Shown: piece by piece, positions 1 to 8,875 of the stretch
How the letters are laid out: each line of letters opens with the position of its first letter
Position numbering within the stretch: the stretch's first letter is position 1
Assembly (NCBI GenBank): GCA_963742715.1
Contig: CAVUMR010000003.1
Span: 186,001 to 250,000, forward strand
Source: CAVUMR01 sp963742715
Lineage (GTDB): Bacteria; Actinomycetota; Actinomycetes; Mycobacteriales; Micromonosporaceae
Direction of reading: 5' to 3'
DNA: 64,000 bases
Notes under the pieces: model-generated
Seen by the model: only the letters and a program-made list of their open reading frames with translations
Database searches by the model: none
Told to the model about the DNA's origin: nothing
Program-made: the position numbers and the translations under genes

Positions 1-1136
1 CCTCGACGACGGCCGCCAACGACTTCTCGGAGTAGCCGAACGTGCTCTCGTTGTGCGGATAGTCCGACGACCACATCACCTTGTCCACCCCGATTTGGTC
101 GATCAGCCGCAGCCCAAGGGGATCCACCATGAACGATGCGCTCATGTGGGTGTCCCAGTAGTACCGGATGTCGTGCTCCAGCTGGTGGGAGAACATGTGC
201 CGGTAGGACGCGAGCAGGTGTTCGGCGTCCTGCAGGGCCGTTGGGACCCAGGCGATCCCACCCTCGAACCAGCCGACCTGCAGCGACGGGTGGCGATCCA
301 GGATGCCGGAGAAGATGTACTTGGCGAATTGTTCACGGAACGAATCGACGTTGACCATCATGCCGACTACGACACTGTTGACCTCGCACGGCGTCTTCGG
401 CGGGGTCTCGCCGATGTGGTGCGTGACGGGCAGACCGGCCGCCTCGATCTCGTCCCACACCGGGTCGATGGCCCGACTGCCGAAGTCGATGACGTTGCCG
501 TCGTCGTCCTTACCGGGGTTCAAGGGCAACAGGAATGTCTTGAGCCCCATCGACTTGAGCTCGGTGAGTGTGCGCCGGGCACCTCGTGCGTCCCACCAGT
601 TGATCAGGCCGACACCGTAGAAGTGGCCATTCGAACGTTCCTGCAGTTCGGCCATGTACTCGTTGTAGATGCGGAAGACGCGCTCCCGCACGTCCTTGTC
701 TGGAAAGTGGAACAGCGCCAACACCGCGTTCGGGAAGGCCAGCTCCTTGTCGATGCCGTCGTCCGCCAGCTCGCGGATCCTCGCCTCGATGTCGTTGGTC
801 GCGGCGCCTGCGAGGTCGTCGTACTGCATCAGCACACGGCTGAAGTCCCCTGGTAGGAACGACTGGCCCTTGCGGCCCACCATGTACGCGCCGTCCTCGT
901 ACCAGATCCGCGGCGCCTTGTCCTTGAGCTCCTCCGGGAAGCGCTCGTAGAAGATGTCGTCGGCCACCGAGATGTGGTTGTCGGCCGAGAAGACCTCGGT
1001 GCCCGCGGGCAGCCCGACAACGGTGGCCACGCCACCTTTGCTCCTCGCGTGCGCCGAAGCGTGCCCGTGTCGGTCCTTCGGGGCTCCCCAGCCTTCCGGC
1101 GGATAGAGCGTTGACGGGGCGGCTTGAGTACTCATC
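1..1136 (-). CDS. Amidohydrolase family (amidohydro_2) protein, 3' end beyond window
   Basis: An open frame of 378 codons starts at the ATG at 1136-1134 and runs off the left edge without a stop. It is a TIM-barrel amidohydrolase of the amidohydrolase-2/decarboxylase type, which use a metal to hydrolyse or decarboxylate carboxylic substrates. Visible motifs are an N-terminal DNHIS near residue 52 (metal-binding strand), THHIGE near 210 and SSDYPHNES near 355, the last being the typical closing Asp strand. Only the extreme C terminus is missing. It is the last visible gene of a leftward TetR-ferredoxin-P450-amidohydrolase run, 42 bases after the P450 stop. The substrate cannot be told; cyclic or aromatic acids fit the context. 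Confidence 0.85.
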
Positions 1137-1178
1137 GTAGGTGCTCCAATCGGGCTGAACGGCAGGGCTGTTCGGTGA

Positions 1179-2429
1179 CTACCAAGTCACCGGAAGTTCG
1201 TAGACGCCGTAGGCGAGGCGATCGTGCTTGAACGGGATCTCCTCGAACGGGGCCGCGAGGCGCAACGTGGGGATGCGCCGGAACAACGTGTGGAACACGA
1301 TCTGAAGCTCGGCGCGCGCCAGCTGTTGACCGACGCATTGGTGGCGCCCATAGCCGAAACCAAGCTGTTGGCCGGTGTCGCGGCTCAGATCGAGCGAGTC
1401 CGGCTGGGGGTACGCGGCCGGATCCCAGTTGGCTGGTGCCAGATCGATGATGATTCCGTCGCCACCGCGGATGGTCTGACCGGCGATCTCGATGTCGTCG
1501 GTGGCGACGCGACGCTGGCCATTCTGAACGATCGACAGATAGCGCATCAGCTCTTCCACCGCGTTGGCGATGACCTTGGGGTCGGTGGTATTGCTCAGCA
1601 GCGCAGCCTGTTCGGGGTTCTGCAGCAGCGCAAGTACGCCGATGCCGATCATGTTGGCCGTCGTCTCGTGTCCGGCGATCAGGAGGCCGGTGCCCAATTG
1701 GGCAGCCTCCTTGACGTCGATCTCACCGGCCGTCACGCGCTCGGCCAGATCGGAGACGGCATCCTCGGCTGGATTCGCCATCTTGGCCTCGACGAGGTCG
1801 CAGAGGTACTTCGACAGGCTCATGCCCTTGGTCATGGTGTCTTCGGCCTTGGCGTACCGGTCGAGGCCGACGTTCGCATGGTGCTGGAAGAACTCGTGGT
1901 CTTCGTAAGGGACGCCGAGCATTTCGCTGATCACCAGCGTCGGGACTGGCAATGCCAGCGCGGCGACGAGTTCGGCAGGCTGCGGGCCGGCCAGGATCGC
2001 ATCGATGTGCTCATCGGTGATCTTTTGGATCGCAGGCCGCAGCCCCTCGACGCGCCTGAAGGTGAAGGGCTTGGACAACATCCGGCGGAACCGGGTGTGT
2101 TCCTCGGCATCCGAGGTGAACACCGACCGCGGTCGCTTGTTGACCGTGGACACCATCATCTCATTCCAGTGCGGGAAGCCCGAGCGTCGGTCGTCGACGC
2201 TCACCCGGGAATCGGTGAAGAGTTCCCGCGCCACTTCGTGACCCGTGATCAGCCACGGCGTACTGCCATCCCAGATGCGCACCCGGGACAGGGGTGCGAC
2301 CGAGCCCAGTTCGAGCACCTCCGGCGGCGGTGCGAACGGGCAGCGGGCCGACCGCTCCATCGGGTATTCGGGGATGTCTGCGGCCACCTCGGGCTGCGTC
2401 CCTGGGGCGTTGATCACGATGTCGGACAT
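1179..2429 (-). CDS. Cytochrome P450
   Basis: Full-length soluble bacterial P450 of 416 aa, a heme-thiolate monooxygenase. The I-helix motif AGHETT lies near residue 250, the ExxR (ELMR) near 295, and the heme loop FGYGRHQCVG has its cysteine near 364. The frame is open 11 codons further upstream, but the ATG at 2429 follows GGAGGTGGC closely, so that start is preferred. The ferredoxin gene ends 10 bases upstream of it, so electron donor and oxygenase are probably co-translated. Family assignment is secure from these motifs. The substrate is inferred only loosely, as a hydrophobic cyclic compound handled by the surrounding catabolic genes. Confidence 0.95.
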   Translation of the reverse strand: MSDIVINAPGTQPEVAADIPEYPMERSARCPFAPPPEVLELGSVAPLSRVRIWDGSTPWLITGHEVARELFTDSRVSVDDRRSGFPHWNEMMVSTVNKRPRSVFTSDAEEHTRFRRMLSKPFTFRRVEGLRPAIQKITDEHIDAILAGPQPAELVAALALPVPTLVISEMLGVPYEDHEFFQHHANVGLDRYAKAEDTMTKGMSLSKYLCDLVEAKMANPAEDAVSDLAERVTAGEIDVKEAAQLGTGLLIAGHETTANMIGIGVLALLQNPEQAALLSNTTDPKVIANAVEELMRYLSIVQNGQRRVATDDIEIAGQTIRGGDGIIIDLAPANWDPAAYPQPDSLDLSRDTGQQLGFGYGRHQCVGQQLARAELQIVFHTLFRRIPTLRLAAPFEEIPFKHDRLAYGVYELPVTW

Positions 2430-2439
2430 GCCACCTCCG

Positions 2440-2634
2440 TCATTCCTCGATGTCGATTGCAAAGGCTGGGCAGGCCGCCGCGGCGTTGCGGGTATCGTCC
2501 GCCAGCTCGGGGCCGGGGTTCTCGATCAACAGGACGACGACTCCGTCGTCATCTCGCTGGTCGAACACGTCGATCGCATTGAGCACGCACTGCCCCGACG
2601 ACACGCACTTGTCTTGATCCACTGTCACCTTCAC
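2440..2634 (-). CDS. Small 3Fe-4S/4Fe-4S-type ferredoxin (P450 partner)
   Basis: 64-residue ferredoxin of the single-cluster type that feeds actinobacterial P450s. Cluster cysteines are C10 and C16 (DKCVSSGQC) and C55 followed by Pro (AACPA). The GTG start overlaps the TetR stop by four bases (GTGA), so it is translationally coupled to the regulator. The P450 follows 10 bases after its stop. A dedicated ferredoxin reductase is not adjacent, so electrons probably come from a reductase elsewhere. Seen: length, cysteine spacing and gene order. Inferred: pairing with the neighbouring P450. Confidence 0.93.
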   Translation of the reverse strand: MKVTVDQDKCVSSGQCVLNAIDVFDQRDDDGVVVLLIENPGPELADDTRNAAAACPAFAIDIEE

Positions 2635-3305
2635 GCCGGGTCGTCCTCCGACGTGACGGGCGCCAGCCACATGCCGACGATCGCGTCGATCAGCCCTGAC
2701 CCGGCTGCCCGCCATGACGTGCGGGCCACGAATGCCCCGTTGGCGAGCGCCCGCTCGCGGTCGGCAGTGCTGTGCATCAACAGATTTCGCGCCATGATGT
2801 TGCGCTCGTAGCGGATGTCGGGCGGCAGGTCGGGCAGGCATCGGTTGATGCCGTCGACGACCTGTACGAGCGACTGTGAACTCAGCGCATCCTTGACCAC
2901 GATGCCGTGATAAGTGGGGTCGGTCATGACCTGCGCGGCGAACCGGGCGTACCACGTCGGATTGCCCAGGTCGGCGAGGTGGTCGGTGAGCGGGCATACC
3001 AGGCAAGCCACCCAGCCCCGCATGCCGGTGGACTCGTCGGTCGCGGCCACCATGCGTTGCCGAAGCGTCTCGATCGGCTCGCGGTGGCGCTGCTCGATCG
3101 CCCGGACCAGGTCGGTCTTCGTACCGAAGTGATAGCCGACCGCCGCGTTGTTGCCCTGTCCCGCGGCTTCACTCACCTGCCGATTCGATACCGCGAAGAC
3201 GCCATGCTCGGCGTAAAGGCGTTCAGCAGCGGTGAGAATCGCGTCGCGGGTGATGCTGGCGCGGTCGGTCTGCAGGGGTCTGGCTGCAGTCATTGTCTCA
3301 GTCAA
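2631..3305 (-). CDS. TetR-family transcriptional regulator
   Basis: 224-residue TetR-type repressor. The N-terminal helix-turn-helix spans about residues 17-65, with the characteristic YHFGTKTDLVRAIEQRH just after it; the rest is the variable ligand-binding domain. It is the first gene of the unit TetR, ferredoxin, P450, amidohydrolase, and its stop overlaps the ferredoxin start. A near-perfect palindrome lies 15-36 bases upstream of its start, as expected for an autoregulated repressor. Another in-frame ATG four codons downstream is possible. The ligand is probably the substrate or an intermediate of the linked oxidation pathway (inference). Confidence 0.92.
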   Translation of the reverse strand: MTETMTAARPLQTDRASITRDAILTAAERLYAEHGVFAVSNRQVSEAAGQGNNAAVGYHFGTKTDLVRAIEQRHREPIETLRQRMVAATDESTGMRGWVACLVCPLTDHLADLGNPTWYARFAAQVMTDPTYHGIVVKDALSSQSLVQVVDGINRCLPDLPPDIRYERNIMARNLLMHSTADRERALANGAFVARTSWRAAGSGLIDAIVGMWLAPVTSEDDPA

Positions 3306-3319
3306 CGCCGATCTCCAGT

Positions 3320-3341
3320 TTAAGTCAAGCGCTTGATTTAA
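3320..3341. promoter_or_regulatory. Palindromic operator upstream of the TetR gene
   Basis: A perfect 12-base palindrome TCAAGCGCTTGA (3325-3336) sits inside a 22-base imperfect one with a single mismatched pair (TTAAG on the left, TTTAA on the right). It covers the stop codon of the upstream SDR gene and lies just ahead of the TetR start. The CAAG-nn-CTTG core resembles the site described for KstR2 in mycobacteria, although this TetR is not obviously KstR2. It probably controls the TetR-ferredoxin-P450 unit separately from the genes upstream. Confidence 0.7.
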
Positions 3342-4171
3342 TTTGTTGGGTCCGCTGACTCGGGCCTCGATCGGCGCGGCGGCATCACTTTGCCCGCCAC
3401 CGTGCCGCCGTCGACCGGGAGCAGCGTGCCGGTGACATAGCGCGACCGATCTCCTGCGTAATAGAGCACCGCCTCGGCGATGTCGTCGGCCGTGCCCTCG
3501 CGCTTGAGCGGTCGGTCGTCGCGCATCCGCTGGCGCATCCGCACCTCGAATTGCTCGATCCGTTCACGGTCCTCGTCGGTCGCCGCCGACTTGAGCAGCG
3601 GGGTCGGGATGTTGCCCGGTGCAATGCAATTCACCCGAACCTCGTACTGCGCCAACTCGATTGCGGCGGACTTGCTGAAGTGGATGACGGCGGCCTTGGA
3701 CGCCCGGTAGACCGGCACGCCGCCGCCGGGCTGAACGCCGCCGATCGAGGAGATGTTGATGATCGACCCGCCACCCGCCGTGGCCATGTGCCGCGCCGCA
3801 TCCCGCGTGCCCGCCATCACGCCGAGCAGGTTCACCCGCATTACCCGGTCGAACTCCTCGAAATCCTCCTCGAAGAGCCCCCGCCGCATCGGGCTGGACA
3901 TCCCGGCGTTGTTCACCATGACGTGCAGGCCGCCAAACTTCTCGACCGCGGCGTCAACGACTTGACCAACCTGGGCCTGCTCGCCGACGTCGGTGTAGTG
4001 GAAGATCGCATCGTCGCCCGAGTCTGCGGCCAGGGCCTCACCGAGTTCGCGTTGCACGTCGGCGATCACCACCTTGGCGCCCTCGGCGAGCAACCTCTCG
4101 ACGGTGCCGCGGCCGATGCCCGAGGCGCCGCCGGTGACGATCGCGACCTTGCCTGCCAACTCATTACTCAT
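3338..4171 (-). CDS. Short-chain dehydrogenase/reductase (SDR)
   Basis: 277-residue classical SDR that oxidises or reduces an alcohol/ketone with NAD(P). The dinucleotide motif TGGASGIG is near residue 14, NNAG near 88, the catalytic Ser in NISSIGG near 142 and the catalytic YRASK near 156. The tail after the usual C terminus is about 20 residues longer than typical and rich in Arg and Pro. It starts 31 bases after the alpha/beta-hydrolase stop and is transcribed leftward with it. Its stop lies inside the operator of the downstream TetR gene. The reaction is secure as a dehydrogenase; the substrate is unknown. Confidence 0.93.
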   Translation of the reverse strand: MSNELAGKVAIVTGGASGIGRGTVERLLAEGAKVVIADVQRELGEALAADSGDDAIFHYTDVGEQAQVGQVVDAAVEKFGGLHVMVNNAGMSSPMRRGLFEEDFEEFDRVMRVNLLGVMAGTRDAARHMATAGGGSIINISSIGGVQPGGGVPVYRASKAAVIHFSKSAAIELAQYEVRVNCIAPGNIPTPLLKSAATDEDRERIEQFEVRMRQRMRDDRPLKREGTADDIAEAVLYYAGDRSRYVTGTLLPVDGGTVAGKVMPPRRSRPESADPTN

Positions 4172-4202
4172 GCGCGATCGCGCTCCGCTTCTCGCTTGTT
4201 AC

Positions 4203-5033
4203 TCATTGCGCAGAGTTCTCGTCGAGAAAGCCCAGTAGCAATTCGTTGACGATGTCCGGTCGTTCGATCTGGGGGCAGTGGCCGGCGCCATCGACCACGG
4301 CCGAGCGCCCTTGGGAAATCCGGCCCGCGATGTCGGCGGCCCAACCCGGTGGCAGCAACTTGTCCCCTGCTCCCTCGATCACCAGCGTCGGAACGGTGAT
4401 GCGCTCGTAGGCGCGAGCGGCAGACGGGGTGGTTGGCGGGGTCGCACCGGGCCTGCGGAACCGCGCCGCGGCGATCGCCTCCCACGCGCCGGGCGCGGTG
4501 CTCGACTCGTGGCGCCGCCGCACGTAGTCCTCGTCGACGGCGTAGGCGGGATCGCAGAACAGCGCCGTGACGATGCGGCGCATGGCCTCGAAACTGGCGT
4601 CGTACTCGTAGAGGGCGTTGGTGTGCTCGCTGCTCTGGATCTCGCCGCCGCCGCAGATCAGGGTCAGGGTGCGGACCGGCAGCACCGGACTCCCCGAGGT
4701 CGCATCCACCAGAAGGTTGATCGCGCCCATCGAGTTCCCGACGAAGTGCGCACTCGCTATCCCCATCAGCGCGCAGAACCGGGCGACGTGCCGGATCCGC
4801 ATTCCCCGACCGTCGACGAAGTCGAGGACCTTCGCGGAGTTCCCGTAGCCCAACATGTCGGGTGCCAGCACTCGGTACCGTCCGGCAAGCGCGCCCACGG
4901 TGCGTTCCCACCCGAGTTCCGCGCTGGCCCCGAACTCGCCGCCGTGCAGCAGGACGACCGGCTCACCCGCACCGGCCTCGAGATAGCCGGTACTGAGGCC
5001 ATCCACGACGACGGACCTGCGCTCGTACTCCAC
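4203..5033 (-). CDS. Alpha/beta-fold hydrolase
   Basis: 276-residue alpha/beta hydrolase. The oxyanion strand is VVLLHGGE near residue 27, the nucleophile elbow GNSMG near 97, the acid is probably in IEGAGD near 222, and the catalytic His is in GAGHCPQ near 247. The layout matches C-C bond or ester hydrolases of ring-degradation pathways. It is the first gene after a 105-base gap that carries a strong palindrome (5063-5081), so it probably heads a unit with the SDR downstream. The start ATG at 5033 is the only one that keeps the first beta strand. Confidence 0.92.
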   Translation of the reverse strand: MEYERRSVVVDGLSTGYLEAGAGEPVVLLHGGEFGASAELGWERTVGALAGRYRVLAPDMLGYGNSAKVLDFVDGRGMRIRHVARFCALMGIASAHFVGNSMGAINLLVDATSGSPVLPVRTLTLICGGGEIQSSEHTNALYEYDASFEAMRRIVTALFCDPAYAVDEDYVRRRHESSTAPGAWEAIAAARFRRPGATPPTTPSAARAYERITVPTLVIEGAGDKLLPPGWAADIAGRISQGRSAVVDGAGHCPQIERPDIVNELLLGFLDENSAQ

Positions 5034-5062
5034 GGTTCAGACGATACTGGAATTTCCCAAAA

Positions 5063-5081
5063 TGGAGAACTGCATTCTCCA
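5063..5081. promoter_or_regulatory. Inverted repeat TGGAGAA-n5-TTCTCCA, putative IclR-type operator
   Basis: Perfect 7-base arms with a 5-base centre (CTGCA), 30-48 bases upstream of the alpha/beta-hydrolase start. By eye it agrees at 14 of 19 positions with the sequence at 14205-14223 before the mhpC-like gene, and it shares GGAGAA/ATTCTC arms with the palindrome at 18921-18936. The three sites may be bound by one regulator, most simply the IclR protein at 14292. Confidence 0.6.
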
Positions 5082-5138
5082 AATGGTCGAATGGCCTCGC
5101 AGGCGTCGATGGACGATCAGCCCGGCACGGGACGCAGA

Positions 5139-5744
5139 TCAGGGATGCACGGCCACAGGGCGTTCTACCAGACGCGCGCCCATGATCAGTTGCGTGGCGA
5201 GCATGTCGAGCTGGCCGCCGACGGCCACGTCCACCAACGTCCCTGCCTCGTCCCAGATCCGGTCCGCCGAGTTGATGGCCACGCCAAGCGGTGTGGGCCA
5301 CGCACGCAGTGCATGGCCGATCACCCGCAACTGGCCCAGCGTGCCGACCGCAGCCTGCCACCCGAAGGCGCAACTGATGCAGCCCCACGGTGTGTTGTCG
5401 AGGTAGACCCGATCATCCGCGCGGAGGTCCTCGATGTAGTCCAACGCATTCTTCACCAGACCCGACACCCCGCCGTGGTATCCGGGTGAGCCAACGACCA
5501 CCGCGTCGGCGTCGCGCAGCGCTGTCACCATCGCCGTCGCCTTCTCCGTGCGCTCGGTGTCGTGCGGGTTGTACATCGGCAGGTCGATGTCGTCGCCGCA
5601 ATACAGCAGCGTCCGGCCCCCCTGTCGTTCCACAGCCGAAAGGCACGCTCGCAGTGCGCGTTCGGTGGACGAGTTCGCCCGCAGCGTGCCGCCGATGCCG
5701 ACGACAAGCGGTTTGTTCGTGGTAGAAGTCATGTCAGCGCTCAC
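5139..5744 (-). CDS. NAD(P)H-dependent FMN reductase (flavodoxin-like)
   Basis: 201-residue flavodoxin-fold reductase. The phosphate-binding loop is GTLRANSSTERAL near residue 19 and the second flavin loop is GSPGYHGGVSGLVKNALD near 84, both typical of the NADPH-dependent FMN reductase family. Such enzymes supply reduced flavin to two-component monooxygenases, which fits the LLM flavin oxidoreductase of this cluster (inference). The GTG start overlaps the cyclase stop by four bases (GTGA), so it is coupled to that gene. An ATG four codons downstream is an alternative start. Confidence 0.92.
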   Translation of the reverse strand: MSADMTSTTNKPLVVGIGGTLRANSSTERALRACLSAVERQGGRTLLYCGDDIDLPMYNPHDTERTEKATAMVTALRDADAVVVGSPGYHGGVSGLVKNALDYIEDLRADDRVYLDNTPWGCISCAFGWQAAVGTLGQLRVIGHALRAWPTPLGVAINSADRIWDEAGTLVDVAVGGQLDMLATQLIMGARLVERPVAVHP

Positions 5745-6730
5745 TTCATTGCGATCGGATTCAATGGGGCGCCGACGGCGCCGGTTACCCGCAGCGGCGG
5801 GGCGACGAGCTGGAACTCATACACTCCGTCGGCCGCACAGTCGTCGGACAATGCATTCAGGTCCCAGTACTCACCGAGCATCAGTCCCATGTCGCGTAGG
5901 CACAACATGTGCATTGGCAGGAACGTGCCGTCGATGCCCGACACCGGGTCCTCGACCATCAGGTTGTCCGCTGCCACCGCCGCCACTTCGTGGTCGTGCA
6001 GCCACGATGCACACGTCCAGTCCAGTCCGGCTCCCGGCTCGGCGCCGTCGCGGTTCTCCAGAAACCTTGCCCACCAACCGGTTCGGACGAGCACGATGTC
6101 ACCGCGTTCGATCGTCACGCCCTGGGCGCGAGCGACGTCGTCGAGTTCGCCGGGAGTGATCGGTTCGCCGTGCTCGCAGAACGTCGCCGCACCGCGATGG
6201 CGAACCACGTCGAGCAACACGCCTCGCGACGTGATGCCCTTGACGTCGACCTTGTCGATGCCACAGTAGTAGGCGCCGAGGCTGGTCACCGAACTCGCCG
6301 GGAAACCGTTGTAGAGCTTGTCCTCGTAGTACACGTGCGACAGCGCATCCCACTGGGTGGCGGCCTGCAGCGGCATGATGATCATGTCGTCGTTGAAGCG
6401 AAACGGGTTGTCCGCGAAGAACCCGCTGAGTTCGGTCGCGACGGTGTTGCGCAACCACGAAGGTCCGTACTTGATCAGCGTGTCCGCGTCACCCCCGTCG
6501 ACCGTCATCACGTGGACCGGGTTCTGCCGGAACTGGAACGCCCCTTGCGGTCCCGACGAGCCGAAGTCGACGCCGAGCGGAAACACCTTGCCGTGCTTGA
6601 CCAGACCGGCTGCCGCGGCGACCTTCTCGGCGGTGATGAAGTTCAGCGTGCCCAGCTCGTCGTCGTCACCCCAGCGTCCCCAGTTGCGGACTTCGTCGCC
6701 GACGCGCCGAAAGTCGTTCAGGCTGGCCAT
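5741..6730 (-). CDS. Cyclase-family protein (kynurenine-formamidase-like fold)
   Basis: 329 residues, a Mn/Zn-dependent cyclase-family hydrolase; members open or close lactones, amides or cyclic ketones. It begins MASLNDF with the subfamily-typical NWGRWGDDDELGTLNF near residue 15. The metal-site strand ATQWDALSHVYYEDK lies near 140. A very similar protein is encoded at 56943-57959, so this organism uses the family in two separate pathways. The start ATG lies within the last 13 bases of the SDR gene upstream, and the stop overlaps the FMN reductase start. The family is clear; the actual ring substrate is not. Confidence 0.9.
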   Translation of the reverse strand: MASLNDFRRVGDEVRNWGRWGDDDELGTLNFITAEKVAAAAGLVKHGKVFPLGVDFGSSGPQGAFQFRQNPVHVMTVDGGDADTLIKYGPSWLRNTVATELSGFFADNPFRFNDDMIIMPLQAATQWDALSHVYYEDKLYNGFPASSVTSLGAYYCGIDKVDVKGITSRGVLLDVVRHRGAATFCEHGEPITPGELDDVARAQGVTIERGDIVLVRTGWWARFLENRDGAEPGAGLDWTCASWLHDHEVAAVAADNLMVEDPVSGIDGTFLPMHMLCLRDMGLMLGEYWDLNALSDDCAADGVYEFQLVAPPLRVTGAVGAPLNPIAMK

Positions 6731-7524
6731 GATGCGGATCCCTCCAGAGTTGCTGCCACACGGCTGGCGAGGTTGCCGCCGTCGACCCAGAGCACCTGCC
6801 CGGTGACGTAGCCGGCGCCGCGGCTGTTGAGGAAGACCAGCGCGGCCGCCTGCTCGGCCGGGTTGGAGACCCGGCCCAGCGGTTTCGGGATGCCGTCCAA
6901 GTAGTCCTGGCCGTACCTGGTCCGCAGTTGGTCCAGGATCGGCGTCTCGGTCACGCCGGGTCCCGTGCAGTTGATCCGGATCCCCCGCGAACCCAGCGGG
7001 ACGGCACTGCGCATGGCGTACAAGACGATCGCCTCCTTGGCCAGCCGGTAGCCACCGTCGGCGTGTGCGTCGGGATGGTCGTGGCACCAGTCCACCCCCT
7101 CGGCGAAGGTGCGGGTGTTGAGCAGACCCGCAACCTCCTGCATGTTCTCGGCGTAGCCGGAGGCCGCCAGCGACGACACGCTGACGATCGACGACCCGGA
7201 CGGCATCCGGGGCGAGAGCGCCTCGGTGAGGTGCCGTGTGCCGAGGAAGTTGATCTTGACCACGAGTACCGAATCGCCAATGCCCGAGGACACTCCGGCG
7301 ACGTTGAACAGTGAGTCCACCTCGCCTCCGATGCCCGCGACCGCGGCGTCGATCGACGCCGGATCGGAGAGGTCGACGTGGTGAAACTCGTCGATCCCGC
7401 CCTCGGGCGGCCGGATGTCGAGCCCGACGACGTTGGCGCCGAGTTCGGTCAGCTGGCCCACCACTGCCGCGCCGATCCCCGAAGCACAGCCGGTCACCAC
7501 CACGCGCCGACCCGCGTAGCTCAT
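6718..7524 (-). CDS. SDR family oxidoreductase (coniferyl-alcohol-dehydrogenase-like)
   Basis: 268-residue SDR. The nucleotide motif is TGCASGIG near residue 10 and the catalytic residues are in VSVSSLAASG near 108 and GGYRLAKEAI near 155. The arrangement, with a short N-terminal half and a long insert of about 40 residues before the catalytic Tyr, is that of the coniferyl-alcohol dehydrogenase/3-alpha-hydroxysteroid dehydrogenase subgroup. The open frame extends upstream, but the ATG at 7524 directly precedes the Rossmann strand. Its end overlaps the cyclase gene by 13 bases, so the two are probably co-translated. Substrate unknown; an alcohol on a cyclic intermediate is likely. Confidence 0.9.
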   Translation of the reverse strand: MSYAGRRVVVTGCASGIGAAVVGQLTELGANVVGLDIRPPEGGIDEFHHVDLSDPASIDAAVAGIGGEVDSLFNVAGVSSGIGDSVLVVKINFLGTRHLTEALSPRMPSGSSIVSVSSLAASGYAENMQEVAGLLNTRTFAEGVDWCHDHPDAHADGGYRLAKEAIVLYAMRSAVPLGSRGIRINCTGPGVTETPILDQLRTRYGQDYLDGIPKPLGRVSNPAEQAAALVFLNSRGAGYVTGQVLWVDGGNLASRVAATLEGSASWPA

Positions 7525-7561
7525 CAGATCGGCGAACTCTCCAGAGATCTGTCCCACGGGC

Positions 7562-8875
7562 TCAGCCCGCCGCCTCTCGCGCTTCCTTCTCGACCTGCGC
7601 CGCGCGGACCCTGCCCTCGTTGATCTCGGCCATCGCCTCGGGAATCTCGCTGGAGGTGAACTTCCCGCCCTGCCCGGTCGGCAAGCCACCGAAGGAGTAG
7701 TCCTCGTCGAATTCGGGGGCCGTGGACACCTCGCGCCGCTTCTCCAGCTTCTCCAGCACCGGCTCGAGCCGCTTGGCCTTGGCCGCCACCGCCTTCTCGT
7801 CGCGCTCGATGAACTCGGGCAGCACCTCGCGGCCCATCAGCTCGAGGGACTCCATCGTGCCCTCGTGACTGCGCGGGTTGAGCAGCAGGATGATCTCGTC
7901 GACGCCGCTTTCCTCGTAGCCACGCAGGAATTCGCGGACGGTGTCCGGTGAGCCGATCGCGCCACGGCCGGGCCCATAGGCCAGCGTCGGGTCGGCCTTC
8001 ACTTCGTCGAGGTAGCGCTCCCACACACCGGTGCGGCCGGGGGTGTGCATACCGGTCATGTAGTAGTGCATGATGCCGAACGAGAAGAACCCGCCGCCGA
8101 CCCCCAGCCGCTGGACGGCCTGCTCGTCGGTCTTGGCGACCATCATCGACAGGTCACCGCCGATCGCCAGGATGTTGGGATTCATCAGCGGCGTGACCGG
8201 TGAACCCTTCTCCTCCAGCTCCCTGTAATAGCCGTCCACCCGCTCCTTGAGCGGACCCGGCCCGGTGTAGGCGAAACTCAGTGCGCCGATGGCCTTCTGC
8301 GCTGCCATCTGCACTGACAACGGGCGGGTGCACGCCACCCAGACGGGCGGGTGCGGCCGCTGCATCGGCTTCGGGATGACGTTGCGAGCGGGCATCTCGA
8401 TGTGTTGTCCCTTGAACCCGGTGAAGGGCTCCTCGACCATGCACCGGATCGCGACCTCGAGAGCTTCCTCCCATTGCCCGCGCTTGTCGGCCGGGTCGAT
8501 GTTGAACCCGCCGAGCTCACCGACCGACGACGACTCACCGGTGCCGAACTCGACGCGACCGCCCGACATCAGATCCAGCGTGGACACCCGCTCGGCGACG
8601 CGGGCCGGGTGATTGACGGCGGGCGGCAGATGCATGATGCCGAACCCCAAGCGGATGTCCTTGGTGCGCTGGCTGGCCGCGGCCAGGAACATCTCCGGTG
8701 CAGTGGAGTGACAGTATTCCTCGAGGAAGTGGTGCTCGGTCAGCCATACGGTCGAGAAGCCCGCCTTGTCAGCGAGTTCGACCTCGTCGAGCCCGTCCTG
8801 AAACATCTGGTACTCGTCGCTGTCGGACCACGGGCGCGGCAGGGCGAACTCGTAGAACAGTGAGATCTTCATCAT
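7562..8875 (-). CDS. LLM-class flavin-dependent oxidoreductase (luciferase-like)
   Basis: 437 residues, a bacterial-luciferase-like TIM barrel that uses FMN or F420. It opens with MMKISLFYEFALPRPW, with WLTEHHF near residue 45, GGRVEFGTGE near 105 and the C-terminal VDEIILLLNPR near 325. A helical tail of about 60 charged residues follows the barrel. The start ATG overlaps the stop of the KstD-like gene (TAATG). With the FMN reductase further along the same strand it could form a two-component flavin monooxygenase, for example a Baeyer-Villiger or ring-hydroxylating step (inference). F420 use is equally possible. Confidence 0.92.
   Translation of the reverse strand: MMKISLFYEFALPRPWSDSDEYQMFQDGLDEVELADKAGFSTVWLTEHHFLEEYCHSTAPEMFLAAASQRTKDIRLGFGIMHLPPAVNHPARVAERVSTLDLMSGGRVEFGTGESSSVGELGGFNIDPADKRGQWEEALEVAIRCMVEEPFTGFKGQHIEMPARNVIPKPMQRPHPPVWVACTRPLSVQMAAQKAIGALSFAYTGPGPLKERVDGYYRELEEKGSPVTPLMNPNILAIGGDLSMMVAKTDEQAVQRLGVGGGFFSFGIMHYYMTGMHTPGRTGVWERYLDEVKADPTLAYGPGRGAIGSPDTVREFLRGYEESGVDEIILLLNPRSHEGTMESLELMGREVLPEFIERDEKAVAAKAKRLEPVLEKLEKRREVSTAPEFDEDYSFGGLPTGQGGKFTSSEIPEAMAEINEGRVRAAQVEKEAREAAG

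Noticed and set aside
1224..2582. A 452-codon plus-strand frame opposite the P450
   Set aside because: Antisense to a P450 with every expected motif; composition is that of an antisense shadow.
4165..4205. A further copy of the GAGCGC repeat between the SDR and alpha/beta hydrolase
   Set aside because: The junction has GGAGCGCGATCGCGC and a doubled ATGAGTAAC, but agreement with the three clear copies is too weak to call.
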